The notes beneath the pieces were generated by a model, which did no database searches, was not told the DNA's origin, and saw only the letters and a list, made by a program, of their open reading frames with translations. 52,880 nt of DNA. It comes from an uncultured Collinsella sp. Its GTDB lineage: Bacteria; Actinomycetota; Coriobacteriia; Coriobacteriales; Coriobacteriaceae. Position 1 is the first letter of the stretch. Each line of letters opens with the position of its first letter. This document shows positions 41,824 to 49,567 of the stretch, one piece after another. The position numbers and the translations under genes are program-made. The DNA lies in NCBI GenBank assembly GCA_902490405.1, contig CABUDS010000014.1, positions 1-52,880 on the forward strand, in the 5' to 3' direction.

Positions 41824-42681
41824 ATGGCACTTGTTACCACCGAAAAGATGCTCAAGGACGCTCAGGCCGGCCACTACGCCGTCGGCGCGTTCAACGTCGA
41901 GAACCTCGAGTTTGTTATGGCCGTTCTGGCCGCTGCCGAGGAGACCAAGTCCCCCGTCATCATGCAGACCACCCCGGGCACCATCAAGACCGCTGGCCTG
42001 GATTACTTCTACGGCATGGTCAAGGCTGCCGCCGAGCGCGCTTCCGTGCCCGTCGCTCTGCACCTCGATCACGGCGATGGCTATGACCGCTGCATGCAGG
42101 CTTTCCGCACTGGCTACACCTCTGTCATGATTGACGGCTCGCACGAGTCCTTCGAGGACAACATTGCCCTGACCAAGTCCGTCGCCGACGCTGGCCGCGC
42201 CATGGGCGTGCCCGTCGAGGCCGAGCTTGGCAAGGTCGGCGGCAAGGAGGACGACGGTCCCGCGGTTGAGGGCGAGAGCCCCTACACCGATCCGGCCGAG
42301 GCCAAGGAGTTCGTCGAGCGCACTGGCTGCACCTCCCTCGCTATTGGCGTTGGCACCAGCCACGGCGTGTACACGAGCGATCCGCACATCGAGCAGTCCG
42401 TGGTCAAGGCCATCCGCGACGCCGTCGACGTGCCGCTGGTTCTGCACGGTACCTCCGGTGTGCCCGATGAGCAGGTTGCCGAGGCCGTGAAGAACGGCAT
42501 CTGCAAGGTCAACTACGCCACCGAGCTGCGTCAGGCCTACACCAAGGGCTTCATGGCCTACATGGCCGAGAACCCCGCCTGCTTCGATCCCAAGAAGCCG
42601 GCCAAGGAGGGCATGCGCGAGATCACCGAGCTGGTTAAGATCCGCATGACCAACCTCAACTCTGTGGGCAAAGCAGAGTAA
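41824..42681 (+). CDS. Class II aldolase for tagatose/fructose bisphosphate
   Basis: 285 residues of the class II FBP/TBP aldolase family (GatY/KbaY/FbaA). Motifs: HYAVGAFNVENLEFVMAVLAAAEE, ALHLDHGDGYDRCMQAFRTGYTSVMIDGSH (catalytic and Zn ligands), EAELGKVGGKEDD, AIGVGTSHGVYTSDPHI, LVLHGTSGVPDEQVAEAVKNGICKVNYATELR. It cleaves the bisphosphate to DHAP and glyceraldehyde-3-P. ATG 41824 with GGGAGAGGAG upstream. The sugar context and the lack of another lacD-type gene make tagatose-1,6-bisP its likely substrate. Fructose bisphosphate cannot be excluded. Confidence 0.9.
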   Translation: MALVTTEKMLKDAQAGHYAVGAFNVENLEFVMAVLAAAEETKSPVIMQTTPGTIKTAGLDYFYGMVKAAAERASVPVALHLDHGDGYDRCMQAFRTGYTSVMIDGSHESFEDNIALTKSVADAGRAMGVPVEAELGKVGGKEDDGPAVEGESPYTDPAEAKEFVERTGCTSLAIGVGTSHGVYTSDPHIEQSVVKAIRDAVDVPLVLHGTSGVPDEQVAEAVKNGICKVNYATELRQAYTKGFMAYMAENPACFDPKKPAKEGMREITELVKIRMTNLNSVGKAE

Positions 42682-42711
42682 CAGCAAGGGCACTCCGACT
42701 CGCTACATATC

Positions 42712-42842
42712 CCGGGGAGGGACGAGGGCTTAGTTCCCCAATCGTCCTCGGGCATGCAAAAAGCCTCGCTGCGCACTTCGTGCGGCGAGGCTTTTTGCCT
42801 CCTGCGGAAAGATTAGAGAACTAACCCCTCGTCCCTCCCCGG
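42712..42842. repeat. 131-bp nested palindrome around the aldolase terminator
   Basis: Outer perfect 17-bp arms (42712-42728 with 42826-42842) continue inward with imperfect pairing (TTAGTT/AACTAA, AATC/GATT). The inner perfect 14-bp hairpin (42756-42769 with 42785-42798) carries T5 at 42792-42796. The inner part alone could terminate transcription; the outer arms are unusual. Confidence 0.85.
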
Positions 42843-42860
42843 TTGACCTACTCGAGGTCG

Positions 42861-42987
42861 TCGCCCTTGTGGTGTTAGGTCTGAAAATAATAAGAAGCCT
42901 TCGCGCTGCGGAATGATTTTGGAAACTAAGTACGGGGACCCGCCCAAACCGTCCTGCTCAATCGCCCTTGTGGTGTTGGGGCTGAAA
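42861..42987. repeat. Direct repeat pair, about 26 bp
   Basis: TCGCCCTTGTGGTGTT followed by a GGNCTGAAA ending occurs at 42861-42886 and again at 42962-42987 with few differences. Both lie in the gap 42843-43003, which shows no gene. Confidence 0.7.
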
Positions 42988-43003
42988 GGGTGGGACGCGT
43001 GGG

Positions 43004-43627
43004 TTATTTGGTTGTTAGGGTTAGTAGGTCGTTGGGGGTTTTGAGGTTGTAGGTGGCGTTTGGGATATCTTGGTGTGATCCCCATGCTGCTCGGGCAAAA
43101 CTGACCCCTGCCGAAGTTGCGCATTGTTCGTCGTAGACGGTGTCGCCAACGTAGACGACGTTGCCAGGATTCGCGCCCGCACGTCGGAGATATTCGAGCA
43201 TGGGTGCGGGTGCGGGTTTATGTTCGGTTGTGTCTTCGACAAGGATGATGTGCTCAAAATACTTATCGAAATCAAGGGGTGCAATTTCTTTTGCGTATTC
43301 GTCGCGCGCACGTGAGGAGACGATGCCAAGTTTGCAGCCGCTATCGGCGAGTGTTGCGATGACTTCAAGCAAACCTGGAAACACGCTGATGGTGCTTTTA
43401 AAGCTGGCGGCAACTTGGCACCAGCGATCCAACGTTGCCTGCGAGTAGATCCCAAGTTTCTCAAGGGCATCCTTGCCGGGTATGCCGAGGGCAAAGTCAA
43501 GCTCGTGTCGGGGAAGCGTTTTGCTGGTCTCTTCTTGGACAATCTGGACAAGCGATGACAGAACGCTTTCTTCTGTATCTGCCAATGTCCCATCAACGTC
43601 AAATACGATATGGTCAAAGTGCTTCAT
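43004..43627 (-). CDS. HAD-superfamily phosphatase
   Basis: 207 residues, HAD subfamily I with a helical cap (phosphoglycolate phosphatase-like). Motif I is FDVDGTLADTE (nucleophile D10, D12), motif II IVSSRARDEY, motif III Lys in EHKPAPAP, motif IV YVGDTVYDEQCA. Substrate cannot be inferred. RBS GAGAGGAG. Co-oriented with, and 56 bp downstream of, the AraC gene, so the two may be co-transcribed. Less GC-biased than the sugar genes. Confidence 0.88.
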   Translation of the reverse strand: MKHFDHIVFDVDGTLADTEESVLSSLVQIVQEETSKTLPRHELDFALGIPGKDALEKLGIYSQATLDRWCQVAASFKSTISVFPGLLEVIATLADSGCKLGIVSSRARDEYAKEIAPLDFDKYFEHIILVEDTTEHKPAPAPMLEYLRRAGANPGNVVYVGDTVYDEQCATSAGVSFARAAWGSHQDIPNATYNLKTPNDLLTLTTK

Positions 43628-43683
43628 ATGATTGCTCCTCTCTGTTGTTTGCCTGCAAGTTTGATGCAGTGACAGAAGAAGGG

Positions 43684-44622
43684 CTAGCGGGATTTCTGCC
43701 TGGTGCTATCGAGATTCTGCCTCGCTGTTCGATAGCTCGAAGGAGTGCATCCCATTTGTTCTTTAAATACCTGGCCAAGATGGCTTGCTGTCGCAAAGCC
43801 GCATTGGCGCGCGACTGTCTGGACCGTTCGCGTGGTGTGTGCCAAAAGTTCGCAAGCACGGTTTACGCGGTATGCGCGCAGATATGCCGCCGGGGTCGTT
43901 CCTGCGCAAGCTTCGATAATGCGGTAACACTCTCTTTCGCTTACGCCGGCTGCAGATGCCATCTGGGGCACATCTATAGCGGCTGCATAGTTTGCGCGGA
44001 TAAAGTCCAGGATTGCCTTGAACTGTACGTCGCGGCTGGTCATCCAAGAGGCGCCGTCGGAAGAAAAGAGCGGTTCGGTCTTGGCGTTAATCTGAATCCA
44101 GAGCTCTGACAAACTATTTCGAAGCGCCATCTCGTTCTGCGGCTGTTGAAGGTCGTGGCTAAAGGAGCTCTTCAGCAAATCGATAAAGGGCATATCGTCG
44201 GGATTGGTGGGCGACCATTTGAGCACATCGACGCCTCGACATTGAAGCAATGGGTTGATGTAGCGCTTTTGGAGACGTCCCGCGGGATCGCCGAGCATCG
44301 ACGGCTGAAAGATATGCAGCATTTGAATGGCTGGCGCCGAATTGGGTGATTGCAGCGTGCTGTGCAAAACGCCGCCGTTGATAAAGCCGGCGGACCCTTC
44401 CTCAAAGCGTACGTGCTCATGAGCCGCGTGCGTTCGATAGTCAATCGCTCCCTGCTCCATGTAGAAAAGCTCAACTTCGGAATGCCAGTGCCAGGGGACG
44501 GAATTGCCCGGATAGCGAGCGAATTCTGCGCGTTCGGCAATATAGGGCCAGTCTTCGGCGGTCTCGGGAAACGCTTCCTCGCGTCCTCCGCGGTGCAATT
44601 CTATGTGATCCATGTTTCGCAT
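43684..44622 (-). CDS. AraC-family transcriptional regulator
   Basis: 312 residues. The N-terminal cupin-type sensor (GNSVPWHWHSEVELFYMEQGAIDYRTHAAHEHVRFEEGSAGFINGGVLHS) precedes a C-terminal double HTH from about 205 (DFIRANYAAAIDVPQMASAAGVSERECYRIIEACAGTTPAAYLRAYRVNRACELL, TVARQCGFATASHLGQVFKEQMGCTPSSYR). The ligand is unknown. The start at 44622 has a weak RBS; the Met at 44613 is an alternative. The downstream HAD gene is the likely operon partner. Confidence 0.9.
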   Translation of the reverse strand: MRNMDHIELHRGGREEAFPETAEDWPYIAERAEFARYPGNSVPWHWHSEVELFYMEQGAIDYRTHAAHEHVRFEEGSAGFINGGVLHSTLQSPNSAPAIQMLHIFQPSMLGDPAGRLQKRYINPLLQCRGVDVLKWSPTNPDDMPFIDLLKSSFSHDLQQPQNEMALRNSLSELWIQINAKTEPLFSSDGASWMTSRDVQFKAILDFIRANYAAAIDVPQMASAAGVSERECYRIIEACAGTTPAAYLRAYRVNRACELLAHTTRTVQTVARQCGFATASHLGQVFKEQMGCTPSSYRTARQNLDSTRQKSR

Positions 44623-44647
44623 GGCATCAGTATAAAGCGCGATGGGC

Positions 44648-44857
44648 TTAGATTGCTCTTGCCTGTTCGGGGAACGCCTTGTCTAGGGATGCTTGGAGCT
44701 TTTCGAAGGAAGCTCGTAAGTTGAGGCTCTGATCGGCTGAGCGCTTGGTTTTTGTGGTGGGGGAGTCGAGGAGACCGTTTCTCTGTGTCGGGGGGAAGGA
44801 GAAAAGGTTTGCATGTTTTAGGGATGGCTGCTGTGCTGCGTCATTGGAAGAATACAT
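44648..44857 (-). CDS. Hypothetical 69-residue protein
   Basis: Small ORF with a good GAGGAGG about ten bases before its ATG. It is polar and Ser/Lys/Gln rich, and ends in a helix (FEKLQASLDKAFPEQARAI). No family recognised. The same-strand sequence just upstream ends another short open frame (NLLVDIEEAA) with its stop 2 bases before this start, so there may be a two-cistron small-peptide unit. Could also be spurious. Confidence 0.4.
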   Translation of the reverse strand: MYSSNDAAQQPSLKHANLFSFPPTQRNGLLDSPTTKTKRSADQSLNLRASFEKLQASLDKAFPEQARAI

Positions 44858-44959
44858 GCTTATGCGGCCTCCTCGATGTCCACCAAAAGATTGCGCGCGG
44901 GGTTTGCTGCTAGGTCCCGTGCGTTGGCAGTATTATGCCGCGGCCGTCGCAAAGAAGCG

Positions 44960-45058
44960 CTAAAGAAAGGCTTAACCTGGTTTGGTGTAACCATGAAACC
45001 GCAGGTCAAGGCTATTGAGTAACACTCTTGAAAGGTTTTGAGCTTAAGGGCTTTCTAA
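44960..45058. repeat. Possible short palindromic element with CCGCAGGT core
   Basis: AGAAAGG.CTTAA (about 44964-44975) roughly pairs with TTAAGGGCTTTCT (about 45043-45056). GAAACCGCAGGTCAAGG lies between (about 44995-45011). The arms are imperfect, so this is a weaker member of the group at 22073, 24478, 30040 and 49330. Confidence 0.45.
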
Positions 45059-45110
45059 GGTTTGTGGCGTAGACGTGGCGCGGACGTGCGGAGCGTGTGA
45101 ATGCTCGCTG

Positions 45111-46097
45111 TTAGCGTTGCGGCTCTGCGGCACGCACCTGCTCGATGACCTTTTCCATCGTGGCGTCGATGCGGTCTTTTTTGAGATCGCATTCCCAGAT
45201 GGTTATGGGTGTCCAGCCCATTTGAGTGAGTGCTGCCACGGCAGCGCGGTCGCGCTCGACGTTGCGACGGAACTTTGCCTCCCAAAACTCAACGTTACGC
45301 TTGGGCTGGCTGGGATTGCACTTGGGGCAGCGATGCCAAAAACAGCCGTTGACGAAGATGGCGATCTTGCGCCCGGGAAAGGCGATATCCGGCTTGCCGG
45401 GCACCTTCCATTCCAGACGGTATCCCGTAAGGCCTGCAGCCCGCAGACGCTGGCGTACGAGCAGCTCAGGCTTGGTGTTGGCGCGCTTGTTGCCCTTCAT
45501 GGACTTTTTGATGGCGGCGCGACGGCGGACCAGTTCGCGCTCGTCAGCGGAGAGGTCCGAGGTATCGATGCCGTCGAGCAGACCTGGTTTGGGGCGTTTT
45601 TTGCTACGGCGCTTAGGTGCGCGCTTGGGTTTGGCGGTGGGTTTGTCGGCTGTGTTGGGCGCGGCGTCATCAGCGGAGCTTGCCTCAAGCCGGTCTTCCT
45701 TCAGCTCAATCAGGGCATCGATGAGCCCCTTGTCTGCGGGCATCCATTCCACCGTGGCAAGCGAGGTGCGCGGAATCCAGCGGATATCAAGCTGGCGGTC
45801 GTGCTTCTGAGGCTCATCGGATTCATCGGCGAGCGAGCAGTAGTAACACTCCATTGAGAGATGAAAATCGGGGTAGTCATACTCAACGGTGTAGAAATCA
45901 CGCAGGTTGGTGACTTTTACCTGTAGCTCTTCCATAAGCTCGCGGCGCACGGCGTCTTCTGGCGTCTCACCGCGCATGAGCTTGCCACCGGGGAACTCCC
46001 AAAGTCCCTGCATGTCGCCATAGCCGCGCTGCACAGCCAGTAGCTCGTCGGATCCTTCCTTGCGAATGATCCCGGCGGCAACATGAACAGTCTTCAA
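45111..46097 (-). CDS. Nudix hydrolase fused to Vsr mismatch endonuclease
   Basis: 328 residues, two domains. Residues 1-135 are a Nudix hydrolase: VAAGIIRK, LWEFPGGK, and the box GKLMRGETPEDAVRRELMEELQV, matching GX5EX7REUXEEXGU except Gln for the last Gly. The N terminus looks closest to the CTP/5-methyl-dCTP type NudG. A basic linker (about 150-175) follows. Residues about 195-328 are a very-short-patch repair endonuclease: NTKPELLVRQRLRAAGL, PGKPDIAFPGRKIAIFVNGCFWHRCPKCN, NVEFWEAKFRRNVERD, GWTPITIWECDL. Vsr nicks T:G mismatches from deaminated 5-methylcytosine. TTG start with AGAGG upstream. No cytosine methylase is adjacent. Confidence 0.88.
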   Translation of the reverse strand: MKTVHVAAGIIRKEGSDELLAVQRGYGDMQGLWEFPGGKLMRGETPEDAVRRELMEELQVKVTNLRDFYTVEYDYPDFHLSMECYYCSLADESDEPQKHDRQLDIRWIPRTSLATVEWMPADKGLIDALIELKEDRLEASSADDAAPNTADKPTAKPKRAPKRRSKKRPKPGLLDGIDTSDLSADERELVRRRAAIKKSMKGNKRANTKPELLVRQRLRAAGLTGYRLEWKVPGKPDIAFPGRKIAIFVNGCFWHRCPKCNPSQPKRNVEFWEAKFRRNVERDRAAVAALTQMGWTPITIWECDLKKDRIDATMEKVIEQVRAAEPQR

Positions 46098-46241
46098 CAG
46101 GAGTCCTCTCTCAACATCAACACGTGGCAGACTACGCTTACCTTACGCAACGGTAAGGCAAGCGTAAGCCATATCGATGGTAGCCGACTCGGCTTCTTGC
46201 GACTATAGATGCCGTAGACTAATTGCAAGAAAGGACTCGGT

Positions 46242-47027
46242 ATGCAAACCATGCAAGCAGCGACCCCGGTACTGGAGGTCGCGCATCTCGAAAAGGTATA
46301 TGGAGCGCTGGGCAACGTGACCCGCGCGCTCAACGACGTCAGCTTTACCGTCAACCGCGGCGAATTCGTCGGTATCATGGGTGCCTCGGGCTCGGGCAAG
46401 TCGACGCTGCTCAACTGCGTGTCGACCATCGATGCCGCCACGAGCGGCACCATCCGCATCAACGGCCAGGACGTGACGCGCATGAAACAGGCCAAGCTTT
46501 CGCAGTTCCGCCGCGAGGAGCTCGGCTTTATCTTCCAGGACTCCAACCTGCTCGATACGCTCACGGCACGCGAGAACATTGCCCTGCCGCTCACCATCGC
46601 CCGCACAAACTCGGCAGAGATCTCGACCCGTGTGCAGGATGTGGCAGCGCGCCTGTCTATCAGTCAGGTGCTCGACAAGTATCCCTACCAGATGTCCGGC
46701 GGTCAGCAGCAGCGCGTTGCCGCGGCTCGCGCGCTCGTCACCGACCCCACCATGATCATGGCCGACGAGCCCACCGGCGCCCTCGATTCCAAGAGCGCCC
46801 GCCTGCTGCTCGAGAGCCTGGAGGCCCTGAATCGCCGCCTGCGCGCCACCGTGCTCATGGTTACGCACGACAGTTTTGCCGCCAGCTACACGAGCCGTGT
46901 GCTGTTTATTCGCGACGGCAAGATCTTCACCGAGCTGCGCCGCGGCGACACCGACCGCCGAGAGTTCTTCGACCGCATTATGGAGGTCGTTGCCATGATG
47001 GGCGGTGAGGGCTCCGATGCTCTGTAA
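46242..47027 (+). CDS. ABC transporter ATPase, bacitracin/peptide type
   Basis: 261 residues. Walker A GASGSGKST (about 47-55), Q-loop FIFQDSNLLDTLT, signature MSGGQQQR, Walker B TMIMADEPTGALD and switch MVTHDSF. The LLDTLTARENIALPL pattern is typical of the BceA/LolD-type MacB superfamily. It pairs with the large permease that overlaps its 3' end. Role: peptide-antibiotic detoxification or envelope stress (inference). RBS GAAAGGA. No BceRS two-component genes in the window. Confidence 0.92.
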   Translation: MQTMQAATPVLEVAHLEKVYGALGNVTRALNDVSFTVNRGEFVGIMGASGSGKSTLLNCVSTIDAATSGTIRINGQDVTRMKQAKLSQFRREELGFIFQDSNLLDTLTARENIALPLTIARTNSAEISTRVQDVAARLSISQVLDKYPYQMSGGQQQRVAAARALVTDPTMIMADEPTGALDSKSARLLLESLEALNRRLRATVLMVTHDSFAASYTSRVLFIRDGKIFTELRRGDTDRREFFDRIMEVVAMMGGEGSDAL

Positions 47028-49233
47028 ACTCGCTTGGGGCAACGTCCGCCGCGCCGGCCGCGACTACCTCGTCTACCTTTTGACGCTCACCCTGGGCGTC
47101 ACGGTCTTCTATGCCTTCAACACCGTCTCGATGCAGGTCGACATTGCCGGCATCGAGGAAGAGGGCTTGGCGCAGGTTATGGGCAGCATGCTCGGCTACC
47201 TGACGTACTTTTTGGCCGGTGTCATGGCCTTTTTGATGGTGTATGCCAATAACTTCATCATGAAACGCCGCAAAAAGGAGTTTGGCCTGTACCAGGTGCT
47301 TGGCATGGGGCGCGGGCGCGTCGCCACGATTATGGCGCTCGAGACCGTGATCGTTTCGGTCGGCGCTTTTGTCGCCGGCATTGTGCTGGGCGTGGGACTC
47401 TCCCAGCTCATGACGTTCTTTACGGCCTCGCTCTTTAAGACACAGATCGCCAATTTCCACTTCTTTTTCTCGGTGCATGCGTTCAACCTGACCCTTGCCT
47501 GCATGCTCGTGATGTTTGTGCTCACGCTACTGCTGAACCTTCGCGCTGTGCGTCGTACCAAACTCATCGAGCTCATGGGTGCCGAGCGTCGCAACGAGAG
47601 CATCAAGACACGCAACCCCTGGATCGCGATTGCCATCTTTGCCGTGGGCGTGGTGCTTGTGGGCGTGGCCTATTACCGTCTGCTACGTGATGGGTTCCCG
47701 CTAACCGCGACGGACAGCAAGCTACAAGAGGCCATGAACCAGTTTGGCATTACGACCGCTATGGTTACAGTGGGCACCTTTGCCCTGTTCTGGGGACTCT
47801 CGGGCATGCTCATCAAGCTGCTGCAGAGCCTGCGCAGCGTGTATTGGCGCGGCCTCAACATGTTTACCGTGCGCCAGCTTTCGGCCAAGGTCAATACGGT
47901 GTGCTTTTCGATGGGCGTCATCGCGATGATTCTGTTTTTGGCTATCACCTCGGTGACGTGCGGTATGTCGATCGCCAACGTGATGAACGAAAACCTGGAG
48001 CGCTATAACCCTGTTGACGTGTCTCAGACGTATGTCTATTACACGCCCGAAACGCTCGACTACTACAAGGAGTATGTCAATCCGTCTGAGGCCGATCGCA
48101 TGGTGCTGGCCGATGCAACGGTCGATTTGTACGCTGCATGGCATGGCGAGCCATGGCATGGCGAGCGCAAGTCGGCGGACAACAACGACAAGACCGGCAA
48201 GAAGGTCAATATCGCCGATGTTGCCGGTGAGCATGTGCAGATCGATTCGTATCTGAGTTACCCGCTTGGCGGCTCGGGCCCCTCGGTGGTGGCGGGTGAG
48301 ATGTGCAAGGCCATGGGCGAAAAGCTTCCCAGGGCGCTTGAGGGAAGCAATGCCGATGCGATGGGTTTGTTTGTGACGCCGGCGAGCCAGTACAACAAGC
48401 TGCGCCAGATGATGGGCGAGGAGCCGGTGAGCATTGGCCGCGACCAGTACGTGCTTACGTGTGATATGGGCGGTGAGCTGGGCGACCTGTACACCAAATA
48501 CATGGCCGGCGGCCATACCCTCACCTTGGGTGGGCATGAGCTCAAGCCCGCAACCGATAAGTCGGACGAGGACACGGCGGCCATCGCCAACTCGGGGCTC
48601 GGTAGCAATCCCGGTACCGTGGTCGTAGCCGACGAGCTGCTGTCCCAGCTTAATCTGCAGCCGTATTCCAGTAATCTGCTCGTTAATTACAAGCAGGGGA
48701 TGGATGTTACCGAGGCCGATGAGCTCATTAAATACACCATGCTCGACAATCTGCTCGTTGACGGCAAGGAGCCGGGGTCGTGGGGAGTCTTCATGACACG
48801 CTCCGAGCTATATACGCAGGCAGCGCAGATGAACGGCATGATTAGCTATCTGGCTATCTACATCGGCTTTGTACTGGTCGTTGCATGCGCGGCAATTCTG
48901 TCGATCCAGCAGCTCTCCAACGTGGCAGATGGCAGCCGCAGCTATCGCGTGCTGGCGCAGATCGGCTGTGACGACCGCCAGATTCGCCATTCGGTGATGG
49001 CACAGCAAGCGGTGTTCTTCCTGTTCCCGCTGGCAGTGGGTCTGGCGCACTCCTTTGTGGCGCTCAAGGTGATCATCGAGCTGGTGAGCACGTTTGGCAA
49101 CATGAGCATCGGCGGCACCGTGGGTCTTACCTGTGCGATTTTCCTGGCAGCCTACGGCGGCTACTTCCTGGTAACGTACCTCATGAGTACCGGCATGGTG
49201 CGAGCCGCCATCGCCACCCGCTACAGCGAGTAG
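47017..49233 (+). CDS. ABC transporter permease, BceB-like (FtsX domains)
   Basis: 738 residues. The first helix follows KLAWGNVRRAGRDYLVYLLTLTLGVTVFYAFNTV. FtsX-type segments near 55-190 (RRKKEFGLYQVLGMGRGRVATIM) and helices around 205-325 precede a large extracytoplasmic domain (about 330-600). The last three helices form the second FtsX domain (RSYRVLAQIGCDDRQIRHSVMAQQAVFFLFPL). The 10-helix layout with one big loop is BceB-like. ATG 47017 with GAGGG; a GTG at 47005 is also possible. Residues near 375-385 contain a repeated WHGEP/WHGER. Confidence 0.9.
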   Translation: MLCKLAWGNVRRAGRDYLVYLLTLTLGVTVFYAFNTVSMQVDIAGIEEEGLAQVMGSMLGYLTYFLAGVMAFLMVYANNFIMKRRKKEFGLYQVLGMGRGRVATIMALETVIVSVGAFVAGIVLGVGLSQLMTFFTASLFKTQIANFHFFFSVHAFNLTLACMLVMFVLTLLLNLRAVRRTKLIELMGAERRNESIKTRNPWIAIAIFAVGVVLVGVAYYRLLRDGFPLTATDSKLQEAMNQFGITTAMVTVGTFALFWGLSGMLIKLLQSLRSVYWRGLNMFTVRQLSAKVNTVCFSMGVIAMILFLAITSVTCGMSIANVMNENLERYNPVDVSQTYVYYTPETLDYYKEYVNPSEADRMVLADATVDLYAAWHGEPWHGERKSADNNDKTGKKVNIADVAGEHVQIDSYLSYPLGGSGPSVVAGEMCKAMGEKLPRALEGSNADAMGLFVTPASQYNKLRQMMGEEPVSIGRDQYVLTCDMGGELGDLYTKYMAGGHTLTLGGHELKPATDKSDEDTAAIANSGLGSNPGTVVVADELLSQLNLQPYSSNLLVNYKQGMDVTEADELIKYTMLDNLLVDGKEPGSWGVFMTRSELYTQAAQMNGMISYLAIYIGFVLVVACAAILSIQQLSNVADGSRSYRVLAQIGCDDRQIRHSVMAQQAVFFLFPLAVGLAHSFVALKVIIELVSTFGNMSIGGTVGLTCAIFLAAYGGYFLVTYLMSTGMVRAAIATRYSE
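48137..48166 (+). repeat. Perfect 15-bp tandem duplication inside the permease gene
   Basis: CATGGCATGGCGAGC occurs twice back to back and in frame, adding five residues (WHGEP/WHGER) in the predicted extracytoplasmic domain. Typical of recent slippage. Confidence 0.9.
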
Positions 49234-49271
49234 CGAGCGGGCAAAACCGCCGCATAACCACAGCGAACAAA

Positions 49272-49311
49272 CGCCGCGAAGGGAGCCGGGCCCTCTTCGC
49301 GGCGGTTTTTT
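49272..49311 (+). terminator. Terminator of the ABC transporter operon
   Basis: CGCCGCGAAG (49272-49281) pairs perfectly with CTTCGCGGCG (49295-49304), followed by GTTTTTT. Confidence 0.9.
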
Positions 49312-49329
49312 GCCCGCCTGATGCATCTC

Positions 49330-49460
49330 AAAACTAAGTGAGTAGACTTTTTTGGATCTGCCGAGCACATCGCGGCAAGTGCCCAATAAAACCGCAGGTC
49401 AGGGCTGTGTCGATTTGGGGCGTGCTCGGCCTTCTGCAAAAAGCCTACTCACTTGGTTTT
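49330..49460. repeat. 131-bp palindromic element with AAAACCGCAGGTCAG core
   Basis: Outer arms AAAACTAAGTGAGTAG (49330-49345) and its near-perfect complement (49445-49460, one mismatch) plus inner GCCGAGCAC / GTGCTCGGC. AAAACCGCAGGTCAGGGCT is in the centre (about 49388-49406). Located between convergent operons. Confidence 0.8.
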
Positions 49461-49469
49461 CGCTGTTAG

Positions 49470-49510
49470 AAGGCCGTCGCGAGGGAAAGCAGTTCCCTCG
49501 CGACGGCCTT
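49470..49510. repeat. 17-bp perfect hairpin
   Basis: AAGGCCGTCGCGAGGGA (49470-49486) and its exact complement (49494-49510), loop AAGCAGT. It may terminate the minus-strand LuxR gene, but no T tract follows on either strand. Confidence 0.7.
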
Positions 49511-49522
49511 CACGTTTGCCCA

Positions 49523-49567
49523 GATAAAACCTGCCAAAATAAACCTGTCCCTTTTTGGTAGGTTATC
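49523..49567. repeat. Imperfect palindrome overlapping the LuxR stop codon
   Basis: GATAAAACCTGCCAAAA (49523-49539) and TTTTTGGTAGGTTATC (49552-49567) pair with a few mismatches. The centre TAAACCTGTCCC resembles the loop GGGACAGGCA at 40656. Confidence 0.55.
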
